Of a DNA stretch of 64,000 nucleotides, positions 1 to 11,999 are shown in pieces (the stretch's first letter is position 1; the number at the start of each line of letters is the position of its first letter). The stretch comes from Sipunculus nudus. Lineage: Eukaryota; Annelida; Sipuncula; Golfingiida; Sipunculidae. A model generated the notes under the pieces. It ran no database searches. It was not told the DNA's origin and saw only the letters and a list, made by a program, of their open reading frames with translations. Location of the stretch: NCBI GenBank assembly GCA_026874595.1, contig CM049316.1, forward strand, positions 39,500,695 through 39,564,694, in the 5' to 3' direction. A program made the position numbers and the translations under genes.

Positions 1-189
1 TCGAGTCTGTTAACTTCAATTCAAACTAAATTTCAACACATTTCATCTTCATATATTTCAGTTCAATTCCATTCTAATTCAGAATTGACCCAGGCCTGGT
101 TTTGACTACATTGTATATCTTTTGCACTGAATGACTTTACTCATTATTTGGACGAACCTGAACCAAATTCCATTTCCGTATTTCGAGTT

Positions 190-1180
190 GCCTTAAATAA
201 AGTAGTGTGGCGTATTAAATTGGATGGCGGTATGAACGTAACCTGAGTCTAACCGTCTTTGAGTTGCGTTTGCTTGTTCGTTTATATGGGGGTTAATTTT
301 CAAAACAGATTTATCCGCTTTATGAGTGTTCATATTGTATCCTTCTGCACAGCTGTATATCCAACACGGTAGTAGAGCCGACCAGCCAAACACCTGGTAT
401 TCTCAAGGCGGCGCGGCTCACGGTTTAAGGGCAAACACATGTAGCTTACACGCCTTGTCATAAATCTCAGTTGTAGGCATTTTTGGAAACCGGCGGACAA
501 AGATGTTGAAAGCTGTTCGTAAAGACATAACCTGGAATCCAAGGCAAACTCCATGGTGACAGAAAAGCGAATAAGCCTGGTGTAAGCTGAGATTAGGTGG
601 ACTTGTATGAATGGGGTGGACTTGTATGGATTGGGTGCAAGATATATGGGTTATCTCTGTCACCAGCGATCTTCAGAACGCCACAAGTAGGGCTACCTCT
701 CGCAAGCTCACCAAGCAAACATCTTTACGGCGGTGGACACTTTAGTACCAAACTTTTCATAAAATCATGCACCGGTCAACACGACTTTAAATGAGAGAGC
801 ATCTCTGCATCTCTATTATTTTTGTGACAGAGGACCTAATTTCTTTGCATACCTGCCCTTTGGAAACCCTTCGCGCTAAAACGGATGTGACGAGCATTCT
901 ATCCTGGACTTCTTTTCGTGGGAAATTTAGCATCAAATCCTGCCTGCACCTCATCATGATACCGTCCATTATCGCCATGCCTTGGTAAGGCCCGCATACA
1001 TCACATGTATATAAAACACTAAAGTCTAAAAGGTGCACACACCCATCATAGGCCAATCTGAGTATGTTATATTCCGTAGCTTTATCCCCACAGCAGACAA
1101 CCCGCGATGACCTGTGTTCTGCTGCGAGGAAACACCTGGTCACCTTGGTGTCGTGCAGGATGTCAAAAGAACCATCCATA
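190..1180 (-). pseudogene. Decayed HMGXB3/KDZ-type transposase-like gene (C-terminal part)
   Basis: I see several minus-strand segments, in different frames, that read in order as the C-terminal region of the transposase-derived family often annotated in invertebrates as HMG domain-containing protein 3-like. The upstream segment (about 1180-790) has a 'YTCDVCG...MAIMDGIMM' motif. The middle (about 660-420) has 'CHHGVCLGFQV' and 'IYDKACKLH'. The end (about 440-200) has 'NREPRRLENTR' and 'INEQANA'. These motifs match my memory of the family. Frame changes and stops break the reading between segments, so it is not functional. No terminal repeats were found. An unrelated lineage-specific gene is possible, but the order of the motifs makes that less likely. 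Confidence 0.45.
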
Positions 1181-1698
1181 ATAAAACAAGTCGTTGTTAT
1201 TTAAGTAGAACCGCAAATCCTTTTGTCCGTGAACATGTGCAATTGGCATTTGTGGTCCTGAAGTGGACAAAGACATTCTTTACAAAAAGGCGATTCTTGT
1301 GGATTTTCCCATACGGGAAATTATCCAGTCATTCTTCACTGGGTCGAGGTCAGAAAAAAAAACTGCTAATCGTGACACCATTGGCAAGTAAGTATAAATA
1401 TATAAGAATATGCGAGAGTGCCAGCCTAGGTATGAATATACCCCTTCAGAATTTATAGTTGTGACATAATGATCATTATAAACACATTTACGTTGGATTT
1501 ACCTTTTACGCAGAAGACGGCAAATTAACTCGCACGTGAATAATTATTGTAATATTTATACATACAATACACTAACTACAATAACGAATAACTCAAATTA
1601 AAAAAAAAGTAGTACAGCACCAGCTTTTTGTATAGTATTATAAGTGACATTGCTGATGATGATAAGAAATATTTCGATTTCTTCTTTTTTTTATTTAG

Positions 1699-1998
1699 GC
1701 ATGGTCAGGAGGTGTTCGATCACCGGCGTCAGAACAGCGATGGACTACCACTCGATCTATTACTCTGCCAACTTTACCTAACGCGCTTACCGAGCTTGTT
1801 TTCCAAGAGTGTGAGGATATCCTCATTGCAATGGTCCGAGCAAGCAAAAGTGGCACAGGTCGCATTGTATGGGGCAGGTGAGATTGCAAGCCGTCATGGT
1901 GGCTCAATGGTAATTCCTGGACCACAAGTGGTGTACAAATTGGGATAAGCCTTGCACAAATGAGAACCCTGACTGAGGCCAGATTTAACCACTGTGAG
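1699..1998 (+). pseudogene. NRF1-like DNA-binding domain exon with in-frame stop
   Basis: A 300-bp segment is framed by a pyrimidine-rich acceptor (AG at 1697-1698) and a donor GTAAGT at 1999. Read from 1699 it gives 100 codons, with 'ASKSGTGRIVWGR' followed after the stop by 'DCKPSWW' and a C-terminal 'RTLTEARFNHCE'. This recalls the NRF1/erect-wing/P3A2 DNA-binding and dimerisation region (GRGKPGWG..CKPIWWP). A TGA at 1879-1881 interrupts the frame exactly between the two halves of the motif. No neighbouring exons were recognised. It may be a dead duplicate of an NRF1-like gene, or part of a transposon carrying this domain. Confidence 0.4.
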
Positions 1999-2000
1999 GT

Positions 2001-2589
2001 AAGTTGAAAGATCAATCACTCAAAATTACAAGAGAAAATCAATTCATGTATTTGGCAACATCATTATATAACATATTAAAACAGGCGCGCTTGTAAACGC
2101 TGCATGGGAGATTTTTATTAATAAGTCTGGCTGTGCTATTTAATCACCCATCATTGTTTTGCATAAAATAGTTCAATATTGACCAAATTTATTGTAACAC
2201 TTCTCAAATAAACTCGTGTAACAGTTGTAACTCGATTTATAATAACGGAAATAAAATCAATATAATTAATACGGAGTTGGTTTTTTTCCAGACCACGGTT
2301 TACCTGCTTCCGTTTTGATTTGACTCTCCAAATTCGGCAGACGTATCGGTGGTGCGCTCTTCTAGGACAAGTTTGTTTTATTTTGCGGGATTATGCCCTA
2401 TTTAGCTGAATAATAAAAAATTTTAATATTTCCCCATTAGGTGCCCCTATTTCTTTTGTGCTGCAAGGTCCACCACGCCTGTGACGCTTTTTCAGGAGGC
2501 GCCTCGGGGATTTTTTACTGGCCTGTTCAGACCAAAGCGCATGTCCTGCCCAAAAGGCATTTCCGTGCAATACGCGGTAACGCGGGTCC
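2001..2589. other. No recognisable feature
   Basis: AT-rich sequence with no convincing exon. Nothing repeated was seen before the duplication that begins near 2590. Confidence 0.6.
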
Positions 2590-4500
2590 ACTATAATCCC
2601 CATTGATCCCCCATATCCATTGTAACGCCTCTAAAGGAATTTTCTCTCTCAAAGGCAAGTAAAGATCAATCCAAGGACCACATGACTCCGCTTACAATGC
2701 GAGGGCATTTCAGTTCGGTCAACACTTGGCACTGAGACCAGTGATGTGACCACCGTTTAACAATTTTTGTTTATGGATTACCTAGCCTACTTAGTAAGCC
2801 TCCTAGCGATGCTTACGAGCACTCTATTGAAAGTATTGGTGTGCGAGCGAGGACACAGATATTTAGATAAATTAGATAATAAGCTTAAAATAAACAAACG
2901 TGGGTCTTTACTTGGTGTGTGAACCATTTCTAATAAGTGAAAACGAGAAAATTTGCAGGTGGCTACCAGCCCCGCTTGGAACCATTGTTTTGCTTGCACT
3001 TTGTTTTATTCACTAGATGGTACTTTTTTAGGGACCAGGCAGTAAATGTTATGCTTGGAATTAAGTTGGGTTCCCATGATGAATGAGACTGAAACCAAAC
3101 AGCCAATCAGAGGAAGGAATTTGAAAACTGGCTTCTCCCTGTGTCCTTGACCCTAAAGCAACATGTCATGTTTGGTTAGAAACCTGCGAGCATCGCTTCT
3201 TAACTTTTGAACCTGGATTATATGTTTCATTTTCTTATTTGAGCAAGAAAACAAGTATGGAGTCGCAGTTAAGGTTATGTTAGCTAGATTATGTTTGGTA
3301 ATTTGGCCAAGGAGGGACATTTAGTAATATCAGACAGGGCACCACAAGAATGCATGCAGTGCTTTCCGTCTCTGTATTATAGAGACGGACACTCTGTCTA
3401 TGGATTACCGTAATGTTGATTTTTATACATTCAACAATATATTTCCATTATAACCATGGTTTCAAAGTCACGCCAAGTTCATGTGTTTTCTGAATTTTTT
3501 TAAGAAGCCCCACAACTTAATTATCATTCGGGTTGGATGGGGGGGGGGGGGACGGGGAAACATGAAAAAATATCACCAGTACATCTTTAAATTGATCACA
3601 ACCCATTATATGTAGTCAGGGTGTACAGACCTCCACCAGAATCTTCTTAAATATCAGTCATGTGTTCACGTGTATGCGTTTCATGTGTGAACACTGTCAT
3701 GCTTCAGTAACACGAGTTTACCTTGCGAGTGACAGGACAAATAAACACGAATGGGTGGCTTCCACATGGGGACAATGGAATGGTCCTTTGTCATAATAGT
3801 TTATAAGAAAATATATATTGTGTTGATTTTTATTTCCTCTAAAAAGAAATGGATTATTGTTATATATTTTTCCCTTACCCTCTACAAATGTTCAGCAAAA
3901 AATTTTTCACCTGTCAAGCTTTTTCTGGAGGCGACCTGTAATCCCCATTAAACCCCATTTCCATTATATTGCCTGTTAAGGAATTTTACTCTGTCAAAAG
4001 GAAGTAAAGATTTTAAATTCAATTGCGGAACACATGTCCACATGAAGCATAGGGAGCATTTTTCCGTTGAGTGGACACATAGAACTGAAGCCATTTACAC
4101 GATAACCGTTTTATAGATTTACAGGTATTGTGATTTTTATACATTCAGAAGTATCTTTTCATGATAACCATGGTTTAAATAGTTCGGCCGATTTATGGGT
4201 TGTTTATAAAAATTTTGTTTTTAAAAAGGAAGCCCGGGGGGATTGCACACCCTTTTAATGGTCCTCAGTCTCTTGGGGACTTTGAAACTGTGAAACATTG
4301 TCATGGGTCAGAAACGCGGGTTCACGAGGCGAGTGGCAGAACAACTGCATACGAATGGGCGACTTCTACTCGGGGACAAAGGAATAGCCACTTTTATTTA
4401 TTCCTTTGTGGAATCGTGAATATGGCACTTAAGAAAAAATATATTATGGTGATTCCGATTACCTCCAAAATGTGAAGGATTACGGATGCAGTTTTACTCT
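2590..4500. repeat. Degenerate tandem duplication of an unknown repeat
   Basis: Two or three diverged copies are visible. A segment around 2596-2760 (a short CCCCATT..CCATT..AAGGAATTTT..CTC pattern followed by AAGTAAAG) recurs at about 3940-4115. A segment around 3410-3790 (TTTTTATACATTCA.., ATAACCATGGTTT, CGAGTGGCAG-like, GACAA.GGAAT) recurs at about 4128-4400. The copies are much diverged and contain no coding frame. A G-run lies at 3538-3550. This is probably a dead transposon or old satellite. Confidence 0.5.
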
Positions 4501-4805
4501 ACCACTCTACAAATTTTCAGCAAAATCTGTATATTTCATTTTGCGTTCAATTGCTGAAAGACAATGCAACGAACCAAGGCTGAAGTCGTTTCTTTGCTAA
4601 ATGCTTTCATCGAAATATATCAACCGGCATTATTTTTTATCTGGGAGAGTTGTCAGTGTTGCATCAGACCCGCTTATTTCATTACAATTTACAGTACTTA
4701 GGGGTCCAATCACCTATCTGACCTTTATAACCTAAAGGTTATCCCATAGAGCTTTCATATAAAATAAGACAGAAAACGTGGATATCACCGAACACAGGCT
4801 TTTTT

Positions 4806-4846
4806 TTTGTTTATATATATACGCATATATATACACACGTATATAT

Positions 4847-4898
<52 letters not shown>

Positions 4899-4960
4899 TA
4901 CAGTGTCTCTGAGTGGCATATTTAACTATATATATATATATATTATATACATATATATAC
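4806..4960. repeat. (TA)n microsatellite cluster
   Basis: Interrupted TA tracts with TACG/CACA variants, plus a second short tract at about 4929-4958. Short Tyr/Ile-rich reading frames across it are artefacts of the repeat. Confidence 0.9.
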
Positions 4961-5119
4961 TTAATCATAATTCAAATAATTATTATGTTTTAGAAAATAA
5001 GTTATTTTGTGAATTCGTAGCAAGGTTTAGATATAACATTTTTTAGTAAAAAGATCAAAAGTCTTAAATTCAATTTATTAATCTTTTCTTTTGCAATATT
5101 ATAATATTATTTTCTTAAA

Positions 5120-5215
5120 AGTGGGGGGATGTTTACATTGACCATCCCCCCCTTACCAAAAAGTGGGAGGTATATATACCCCCATCCCCCCTATATTGAC
5201 GCCCCTGTGTGGAGG
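5120..5215. repeat. Copy of a C/G-rich 'GGGGCGTCAATA' repeat family
   Basis: The minus strand reads ACAGGGGCGTCAATAT, then G runs and TATATAC. The same string occurs on the plus strand at about 17113-17180, and a fragment lies at about 51365. This is a dispersed noncoding repeat of unknown type. Confidence 0.5.
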
Positions 5216-5470
5216 CCCGCCAATATATCTAAACAAATTTAACAAGGGCATCTGGCAGCATCTCAGATAAGCCAGTGCTTTGCAAATGGCACTTCGCAAC
5301 AAATGACCATTCTGCCTCCGCATAAATGCAACCTACCACCTTGGGTTACATGTTTTTTCCTTTTGTCAACATTGCAGTGTTTATAAACATGTTGATAAAC
5401 AAGTTCACATATCCTTCACGAAGGTCTTATAAGAACTTTCACAACGAAAATTATCTTTTAATCATTAATA

Positions 5471-5648
5471 CAGTGAAACCTCGTTGTGTCGAAGTCGAAG
5501 GGACCCTCTTCGACACATCCGAGGTTCGACACAAGCGGGTTTTAATTGGTAATAATTTTACTAGAGTTGTCCAGAATATCGAGTCTGTAACTTAAACATA
5601 AGCGGGGTATTCGACTAAAGCGATTTCGACACAATGAGGTTTTCACTG
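5471..5648. mobile_element. 178-bp MITE, pogo/mariner type, TA target duplication
   Basis: The ends are inverted repeats of about 23 bp: CAGTGAAACCTCGTTGTG on the left, and the complement of CACAATGAGGTTTTCACTG on the right. TA dinucleotides flank both sides (5469-5470 and 5649-5650). Short length, no coding frame, CAGTG termini and a TA duplication fit a nonautonomous Tc1/mariner-pogo element. Confidence 0.8.
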
Positions 5649-6812
5649 TATATACGCAGAGGAAGCCAGAAATCATTTTAATTCTTTCTCAAAATGTATA
5701 AGTGAATGGTTCCCTTTAAACCAAAAATTTAATACTGTTCGAATATATTTTTCTGGGCCTATCTTTTTCACATTGGCAGCTATACGTTTCGCGTACAAGA
5801 GACTTCAACGACATATGCATATGTATACAAATAACACGTGTCTGTAAACATGCCTTGGACTATACCCTCAGCTGTCTACACTGAGTAAACATCGTGTTTC
5901 ACGATGTCGCCTGAGCTTCAACTAATACAAAGCATCTTTCATATAATTTCACGGTAGAATGCTTCTTGATACAATCATTATATATACGATATTTCCCAAG
6001 CAATGAAGCTGTCGGACCTTTGTTATTTATCGGAAAAAAAAACTTCTCACTTAAAAATTCGTACACCCTGTATATGCCTCGCGTCTCTTTCCAAAATTTA
6101 TTTTTTGTGTGATTTCTAGAATAGAATAATTTTTCTTTCTATGTTGATATTTTGGTGGAGGGTGTTCCTTGAGAAATCCAGCAGAATTAATCTTTATTTC
6201 ATATAAGTGAAACACATGACATAAGTTCCTGCAAAAACCTCAGGATTAAAATATGCATCATTTAGTTCCTATCAGCTCATTACAAAAATATGCATCAGAA
6301 AGAGCCGTGGATTTTTCACGGGAGCAGCTAGTAATATTATAATATTAATATTATAATTATTATTATTAATAATAATTATTATTATTTTTATCATCATTGT
6401 TGAAAATCTTAATTAGGCAAACCAGTATAGTGCTCTTTCCGTTTAGGATGAACAAAGGAGAAACAAAAGATGCACCAACGCAGAAGCTATACGCCTACAA
6501 ATCTACAAAATGCTATGTTCGAAAAACTAATACTGAATAAAAAGTAATCGCCAGTAATATCCCAGTAATATGTCCCAGTATCGCACGTGTACCCCGCCCA
6601 ATCCTATTGTGCCCCCGAGGACAATAGGATCAGCGTCAGTCATTAATATAAATGTTCCCCCCAATACGCACAAAGCATAATCTCGTAATCTCGTAAAGTT
6701 TTGGCTTTTCAAACCACGCCTTTAGCTTCATTCTAACAACATTCACCGGATGATCGGGTCGCATCCCGTGAAACAGACTGTAGTGAATTTACAGTGTTGT
6801 TTTTCTTCAGAG

Positions 6813-6815
<3 letters not shown>
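5649..6815. other. No gene seen; AT-rich spacer
   Basis: Contains an ATT/AAT-rich low-complexity tract at about 6329-6390 and otherwise unique-looking AT-rich sequence. I could not support any exon. Confidence 0.5.

Positions 6816-6895
<80 letters not shown>
6816..6895. repeat. (TA)n microsatellite, about 80 bp
   Basis: A nearly pure TA tract. It directly abuts the left end of the miniature LTR element at 6896. Confidence 0.95.
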
Positions 6896-6899
<4 letters not shown>

Positions 6900-7288
6900 A
6901 CGGGGTGACAAAAAAGCGGACCGAACTCTCTCGCTAGTGAAGCTTGCTTTTCTAGCGAAGCGGTTGGCACGCCGGACATGTGCGACATGGGTTCGAATCC
7001 GGGATCGGCCCAGTATTTGCCCCCTGAACAATTTGTCTTCGTAACAAAAATGGGGGCTCATCCAACGTGACGGTTAACTTTGTAGCCCAGTGAAGAAGCT
7101 CACCAAAGTGTGACTCCTGAGATAATTAGTCTTGTTCTGATAGCAGAACCCTCTTTAGAGGGGGTGTGTCACGGGGTGACATAAAAGCGGACCGAAGCGG
7201 TGGGTACGCCGGACTTGTGCGCCACCGACATGGGTTCGAATCCCGCATCGGCCCTATGTTTTCCCCTGAGCAATTTGTCTTCGTAACA
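6896..7288 (+). mobile_element. TRIM-like miniature LTR element with tRNA-like LTRs, copy 1
   Basis: The 5' LTR (6896-7046, 151 bp) starts TGTTACGGGG and ends CGTAACA. It is followed after 4 nt by a primer-binding-site-like TGGGGGCTCATCC at 7051. An internal segment of about 120 bp has no coding capacity. A purine-rich tract (AGAGGGGG) comes just before the second LTR (7167-7288, TGTCACGG..CGTAACA), which lacks about 30 bp. Each LTR contains an A-box-like sequence (TAGCGAAGCGG in LTR1) and a perfect B box GGTTCGAATCC (6990-7000, 7233-7243), as in a tRNA. Size, LTR-PBS-PPT-LTR layout and absence of genes fit a terminal-repeat retrotransposon in miniature. It sits between two TA tracts. Confidence 0.7.
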
Positions 7289-7310
7289 TATTCGTGACAC
7301 ATTTGTCTTC

Positions 7311-7312
<2 letters not shown>

Positions 7313-7369
<57 letters not shown>
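7313..7369. repeat. (TA)n microsatellite
   Basis: A pure TA tract downstream of the miniature LTR element. A 20-bp partial duplicate of the LTR end (CATTTGTCTTCG) sits just before it. Confidence 0.9.
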
Positions 7370-7371
<2 letters not shown>

Positions 7372-7681
7372 GCCAAAGGTTACTAAAATAGAGAGTATAT
7401 TGAGGAAAATCCATAAGTGCTCAATGTATAATTCCTGCAGAGCATAGTATATTATCACGTACCTCCCTGAATCTGCTACCGTCGGTTTCACGCCTTTGGC
7501 GATCGTCCGGCAGATTGACCGGTGAGTAATTTCGCGTGGTGAGAGACGGGTCGTTGTTATGGTCTGGTGGTTTTGTGGGGCGGCTCCGGTGCCTACATTC
7601 GAGTCTGAGAGATTAGTTCGGATCTTTTGTCCCTATTACAAAATATTGTGTATAATGGTAACAGGTTTTGTGGGTTACGTG

Positions 7682-7781
<100 letters not shown>

Positions 7782-8170
7782 TTTCTTGGTACCAGTTGAA
7801 GCGAGACGCTACGAAATGTTTGAAAAGTTATATTTAATGCGTTTTGAGCGGAAACGGCTTATTTTGGGTAGATAGGCAATCAGAATAAGGATAAAAAGTT
7901 TGATTATCGATAAGATATGCCAAAACGACGAAGAGGGAGGGTGTTTATTTTATTGACCCCCCCCCCCCCCTTTTTTTTTTTTTTTTACACTGTGTCTCTT
8001 GCCTGTAAATATAACCCATGTAGCTATACTCTTTAATAGGAACGTGTGCCGATGTGTCTTACGTGAATGTATATACCTTAATGTTCTATTTTAAACTGAC
8101 TTAATTGTCAAGTATCAGCTTTCCGTTGTTACAATCAATATATTTTCCAATGTTTTGTAAGATTTCCAAG

Positions 8171-8540
8171 GAACGTGTTGTAGTCCTGTAACGCAGTTTG
8201 ACCAGGCTGCAGGAGACGACACAGCAGAGATCAACGCCACCATGCCGCGTGCACGTTGGCACATTCTCAGCTAGCCGAGTATGACCGATGCTTTCTCCTC
8301 AGTGCCTTCGAGGGTGGGCAATCAATTAAACCTAGTGGAATATGCCTCCCAACCTCGAACTGAGAGAGAAATTGGAGACAGACCCCCACGATTATTCAAA
8401 GGGCAACGTAGCGGCCCCATCAAGTTTACACCAACGTCCTGGGTTTGAATTGAACCTTTATATTATCTAAGTATTAAGCTTTATATCGCATTTATGTTGT
8501 ATCAAAGTGACATACCATGATCCAGCAAGAAAATCAATAA
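8171..8540 (+). other. Possible terminal exon of an unknown plus-strand gene with poly(A) signal
   Basis: After a possible acceptor (CCAAG at 8166-8170) an open frame ends in '..FDQAAGDDTAEINATM..RWHILS' and TAG at 8272-8274. A canonical AATAAA lies about 260 bp downstream (8535-8540). Base composition is richer in G+C than its surroundings. If real, it would be the 3' end of a gene converging on PRMT5. The protein is not recognised, the acceptor is weak and no upstream exon was found. Confidence 0.2.
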
Positions 8541-9369
8541 AGATTTGACTGCATTTTCATTCTTTTCCTTTCTGCTTTTCTTTTGAGTTCTTGATTTTCT
8601 TATTAAGTATATAAAATGTGCACAAATAGCAGCCAGCTGTTCCATTTTTAACTATGCAATCACTAAAATTAATAATGCATAAAAAATGCATAAAAATACA
8701 AATAAGAAAATCGGTGGCGAAAGCTTCAGTCTATGTATTCATCAATGAACCCTTTATTAATTTATAAATAAATTATTTCTGTTGGATATTTTGCTAAGAT
8801 ATTCGGTATATAAAAGACAACGTAACCATGGCCAATTCTTTGTTCATTATCTTAAAAGAGATCAATAACACCCCAGAAACAATCACTTTTTCATGACAGT
8901 TTCCATTTTACGATTCATCATTTATGGTCTGACAGCTTGTTTTCAGGCTACCATGTATGTATGGCTAGTGTAACATATACTATTTCCTATGTGGTCAATA
9001 TATTTTCTGGTGCATTTGTGACTCGCTGTTTCACGCTTGATACCACATGCTAATGGTACAGCGCAGACCATGCAATGTTGCCCACAAGAAAAATGTCCCC
9101 ACGTCAAATAACTCAACAAAAAGAGAATTTAAGCCTACAGATTTATTTGCAACAAACTTAACAAATGTAATCTGAAATTCCCAATGATTTATGAAAAAGT
9201 CTACATATGAATTTTCATTGTGTCCGTTAAAGTTAAAGCTTAAACAAGGGATAAACATTCAATTCCTATACACCCATGTATCCAGTTAGAGTTATAACAG
9301 ACAAAAACTAATATGTGACCCGCTAGTTCCCATTTACCGATAATCCAGTTGTTAAATGTGTCAATTTTT

Positions 9370-9690
9370 CGACTTGGCAAAAAAAACCATTTGACAACTC
9401 GCAAAATCATTAAGCGATTCGTAAATAACCACTTGAAGACTCGCCAAATCCGCAAATATCCACATGACGACCCGCAAAATCATTTATGCACTCGTCAGTA
9501 ACCACTGGACGAATCGCAAAATCATTAATCGACTCGCAAATAACCACTTGACGACTCGCAGAATCATTTAGCGACTTGCAAATAACCACGATTCGCAAAA
9601 TCATTTAGCGACTCGCAAATAACCACTTTACGACTCGCAAAATCATTATCGACTCGAAATAACCACTTGACGACTCACAAAGCGCTCGTG
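9370..9690. repeat. Minisatellite, about 42-bp unit, about 7 copies
   Basis: Imperfect tandem copies built from AACCACTTGACGACTCGC followed by AAAATCATT(A)AGCGACTCGCAAAT. Copies differ by point changes and small deletions. Reading frames across it are repeat artefacts. Confidence 0.85.
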
Positions 9691-11235
9691 AAAGGATCAA
9701 ACCCCATAGCTTCAAAACTGGGTATTTCTGGATATGTTTTATGCCAAATCGACTCAAGTTTAATTGGCAGGCATTTTACGTTTGTTTCTTTTATAACTGG
9801 CCGTACAGGTAAAATTATAGATCAGTTGTAGTTTAAAGATGAATATAATACAAGTAACCTTTTTTGGTGCAATTAGCACGCGTACGATTAAACTGTATTG
9901 TGTATACAAGCATAAATGTTTTGGATATTCTGCATGGATAAATATACAGTATGCATAAAAATATTTGCGAAAATAATATTACAAGTGTTTACCTGAACTC
10001 ACCTGTACAAGAGAACATAATTATGTACATGTCACCAATAAAAAGTTAACTTACAATGTATTACAGGACTGTACAGTAAAATGAGTAAAAATACATACTT
10101 TAAAGACTGCAAAATATACACCATTCTCTATTCACCAACAATAACTGTTTTCTTAAACTGCACATTAAAAAGGACCAATTTCAAATCAAAGGTAACAAAA
10201 CGGTTAATTTAATCAATAATACGATAAGGACCTGACCTTTATGTTTTGTATACTGGAATCTGTACATTTTTGTAGCCAACATTGTTAATTTTACACAAAT
10301 ACGGCCAATGAATGAAAGAAACTATTGTTTACCTGTGTTCATCTTAAGTGACATGTTTAGGTTCATATATTTTACCGGCAACCAATAAGAAAAATCATGT
10401 ATCATTTGATACATGACTGTACATTCATAATTAAAATAAAATAATACATTCTAACAACATATTTCAAAGTCTTAAGAAAAGTATACTCTGTACCCCCTTT
10501 TGCAACATTTCCTTATTTTCTGCACAGGCTAAAGGTTTTTATAAAACCTGAAGATCAAAGGGAATAATTCACGTAACTAACATTTAGCCTTAATCAGACC
10601 TATTTTAACTTATAAAGGGAAATATGTATTTTATATATAGTATAGGATGTAATTTGGTATCATTAAACATTAAAAATGTGGTTTGTTTATAAATTTAAAA
10701 AATACCTGTAATTATCTTCATATAACTGAACAGGTGGAAATATAAGTTGCATATTAACAGAATAAAGGTATGTGGTCTAAAGGTCAAAAGTATTTCAGGT
10801 AAAAACATGTTCAATTTCCTGTATAATATTCCTGTTGGGTCGCATTTTTTTAAAGTTAATTATATGCTTTAACTGTTACTTATCCTTGGAGTGAGAATGT
10901 TTGATATATATAAATATATATATATATGTGTGTGTGTGTTTCTCTGAAATTGCAAATATTTCACCTGACCGAGATGGATGAGTCATTTTGTGATATATCA
11001 GTTAAGGAAATAACGGTTCTATAGTTTAACGAATTTTAACCTGTATTTACCTCAGTTAAATAAATTTCATAGTTATTGGCACAGAGTGACATAACAAAAT
11101 GAAAATTACCTGTCAGTTAATACTGAAAATTAAAAAAATATATATCTTCTGCGGTTACTTAAATGTATTTATACAAAGTAATGTGTAACAAGGGAAAAGT
11201 TGCCCCCCCCCCTTGTCGAAAATAGCTGGGAAAAA
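9690..11235. other. No gene seen; AT-rich intergenic DNA
   Basis: Strongly AT-rich sequence with a short TA/TG tract at about 10905-10940 and a C10 run at about 11203. No exon or mobile-element end could be supported. Confidence 0.5.
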
Positions 11236-11735
11236 AGTTTTGAAAACGTGTATGAAATCTGAGATGGTCACCCACCAAGATAACCTCTGTGACCTTAAAA
11301 ACTGGATAAGGGTCATCTATGTTCGAACTTGACCTAGCCCTTCATGTAGTACTTCAAAGCTGCAACTTTGGTGACTAGGCCTCAAATTCTTTTCGAGTTA
11401 TTGCGTTAACATCATTTTAGCATTATCGCCTATGTGACCTTCAAGAATGCGTTAAGGTCATCTATATAGCTCTTCATGAGCTGCATCAATGCTGCAAGTT
11501 TGGTGACCGCGCCTCATATTATTTTCGAGTCATTGCGGTAACATCATTTAATCATTTTAGCTGTTGTGACGTTGAAAATTGCGTCAAGGTCAACCATGTT
11601 CAAACTTTACCTAGCCCTTGATAAGGTACATCACTGCTGCAAGTTTGGTGACTTTAACTCAAATTCCATTCGAGTCATTGCGTTAACATATCTGTGACGA
11701 ACGGGCGGACGGAAAGACGGACGGACACTCATCAT
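11236..11735. repeat. GACCTT/AAGGTCA dispersed repeat with GACGGAC tail
   Basis: Three degenerate units (about 11250-11400, 11420-11540, 11570-11690) share a TGTGACCTT...AAGGTCAtc pattern, then GCTGCAAGTTTGGTGAC and TTTTCGAGT(C)ATTGCG. The block ends in a GGCGGACGGAAAGACGGACGGACA run. It is the same superfamily as the large satellite near 61-63 kb. Confidence 0.65.
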
Positions 11736-11999
11736 TTCTATGTCCCCCGCCGACGGCGTCATCGGCGATAGACAAGAAAGAAAATTAAAATATGAACAAT
11801 AGGAGTGTGACAATCCGCAGTCTTATCTGTACAGTTAAGGGTTGAACTTGATGCAAGAGAGTAGCTGTTCAAACGACTACGGCTATATTACCAATGAAGC
11901 TTACATTATGAATATATGGCACATGTACAATTAAAGGTTATATTAATGGCAGTTGGCTATTACATCTGCTTTATTATAATAGTGTTTATATAGCTGTGT

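Noticed and set aside
6985-7005. Genuine tRNA genes at the GGTTCGAATCC motifs
   Set aside because: The A-to-B spacing is shorter than in a normal tRNA, no full acceptor stem was found, and the motifs lie inside repeated LTRs.
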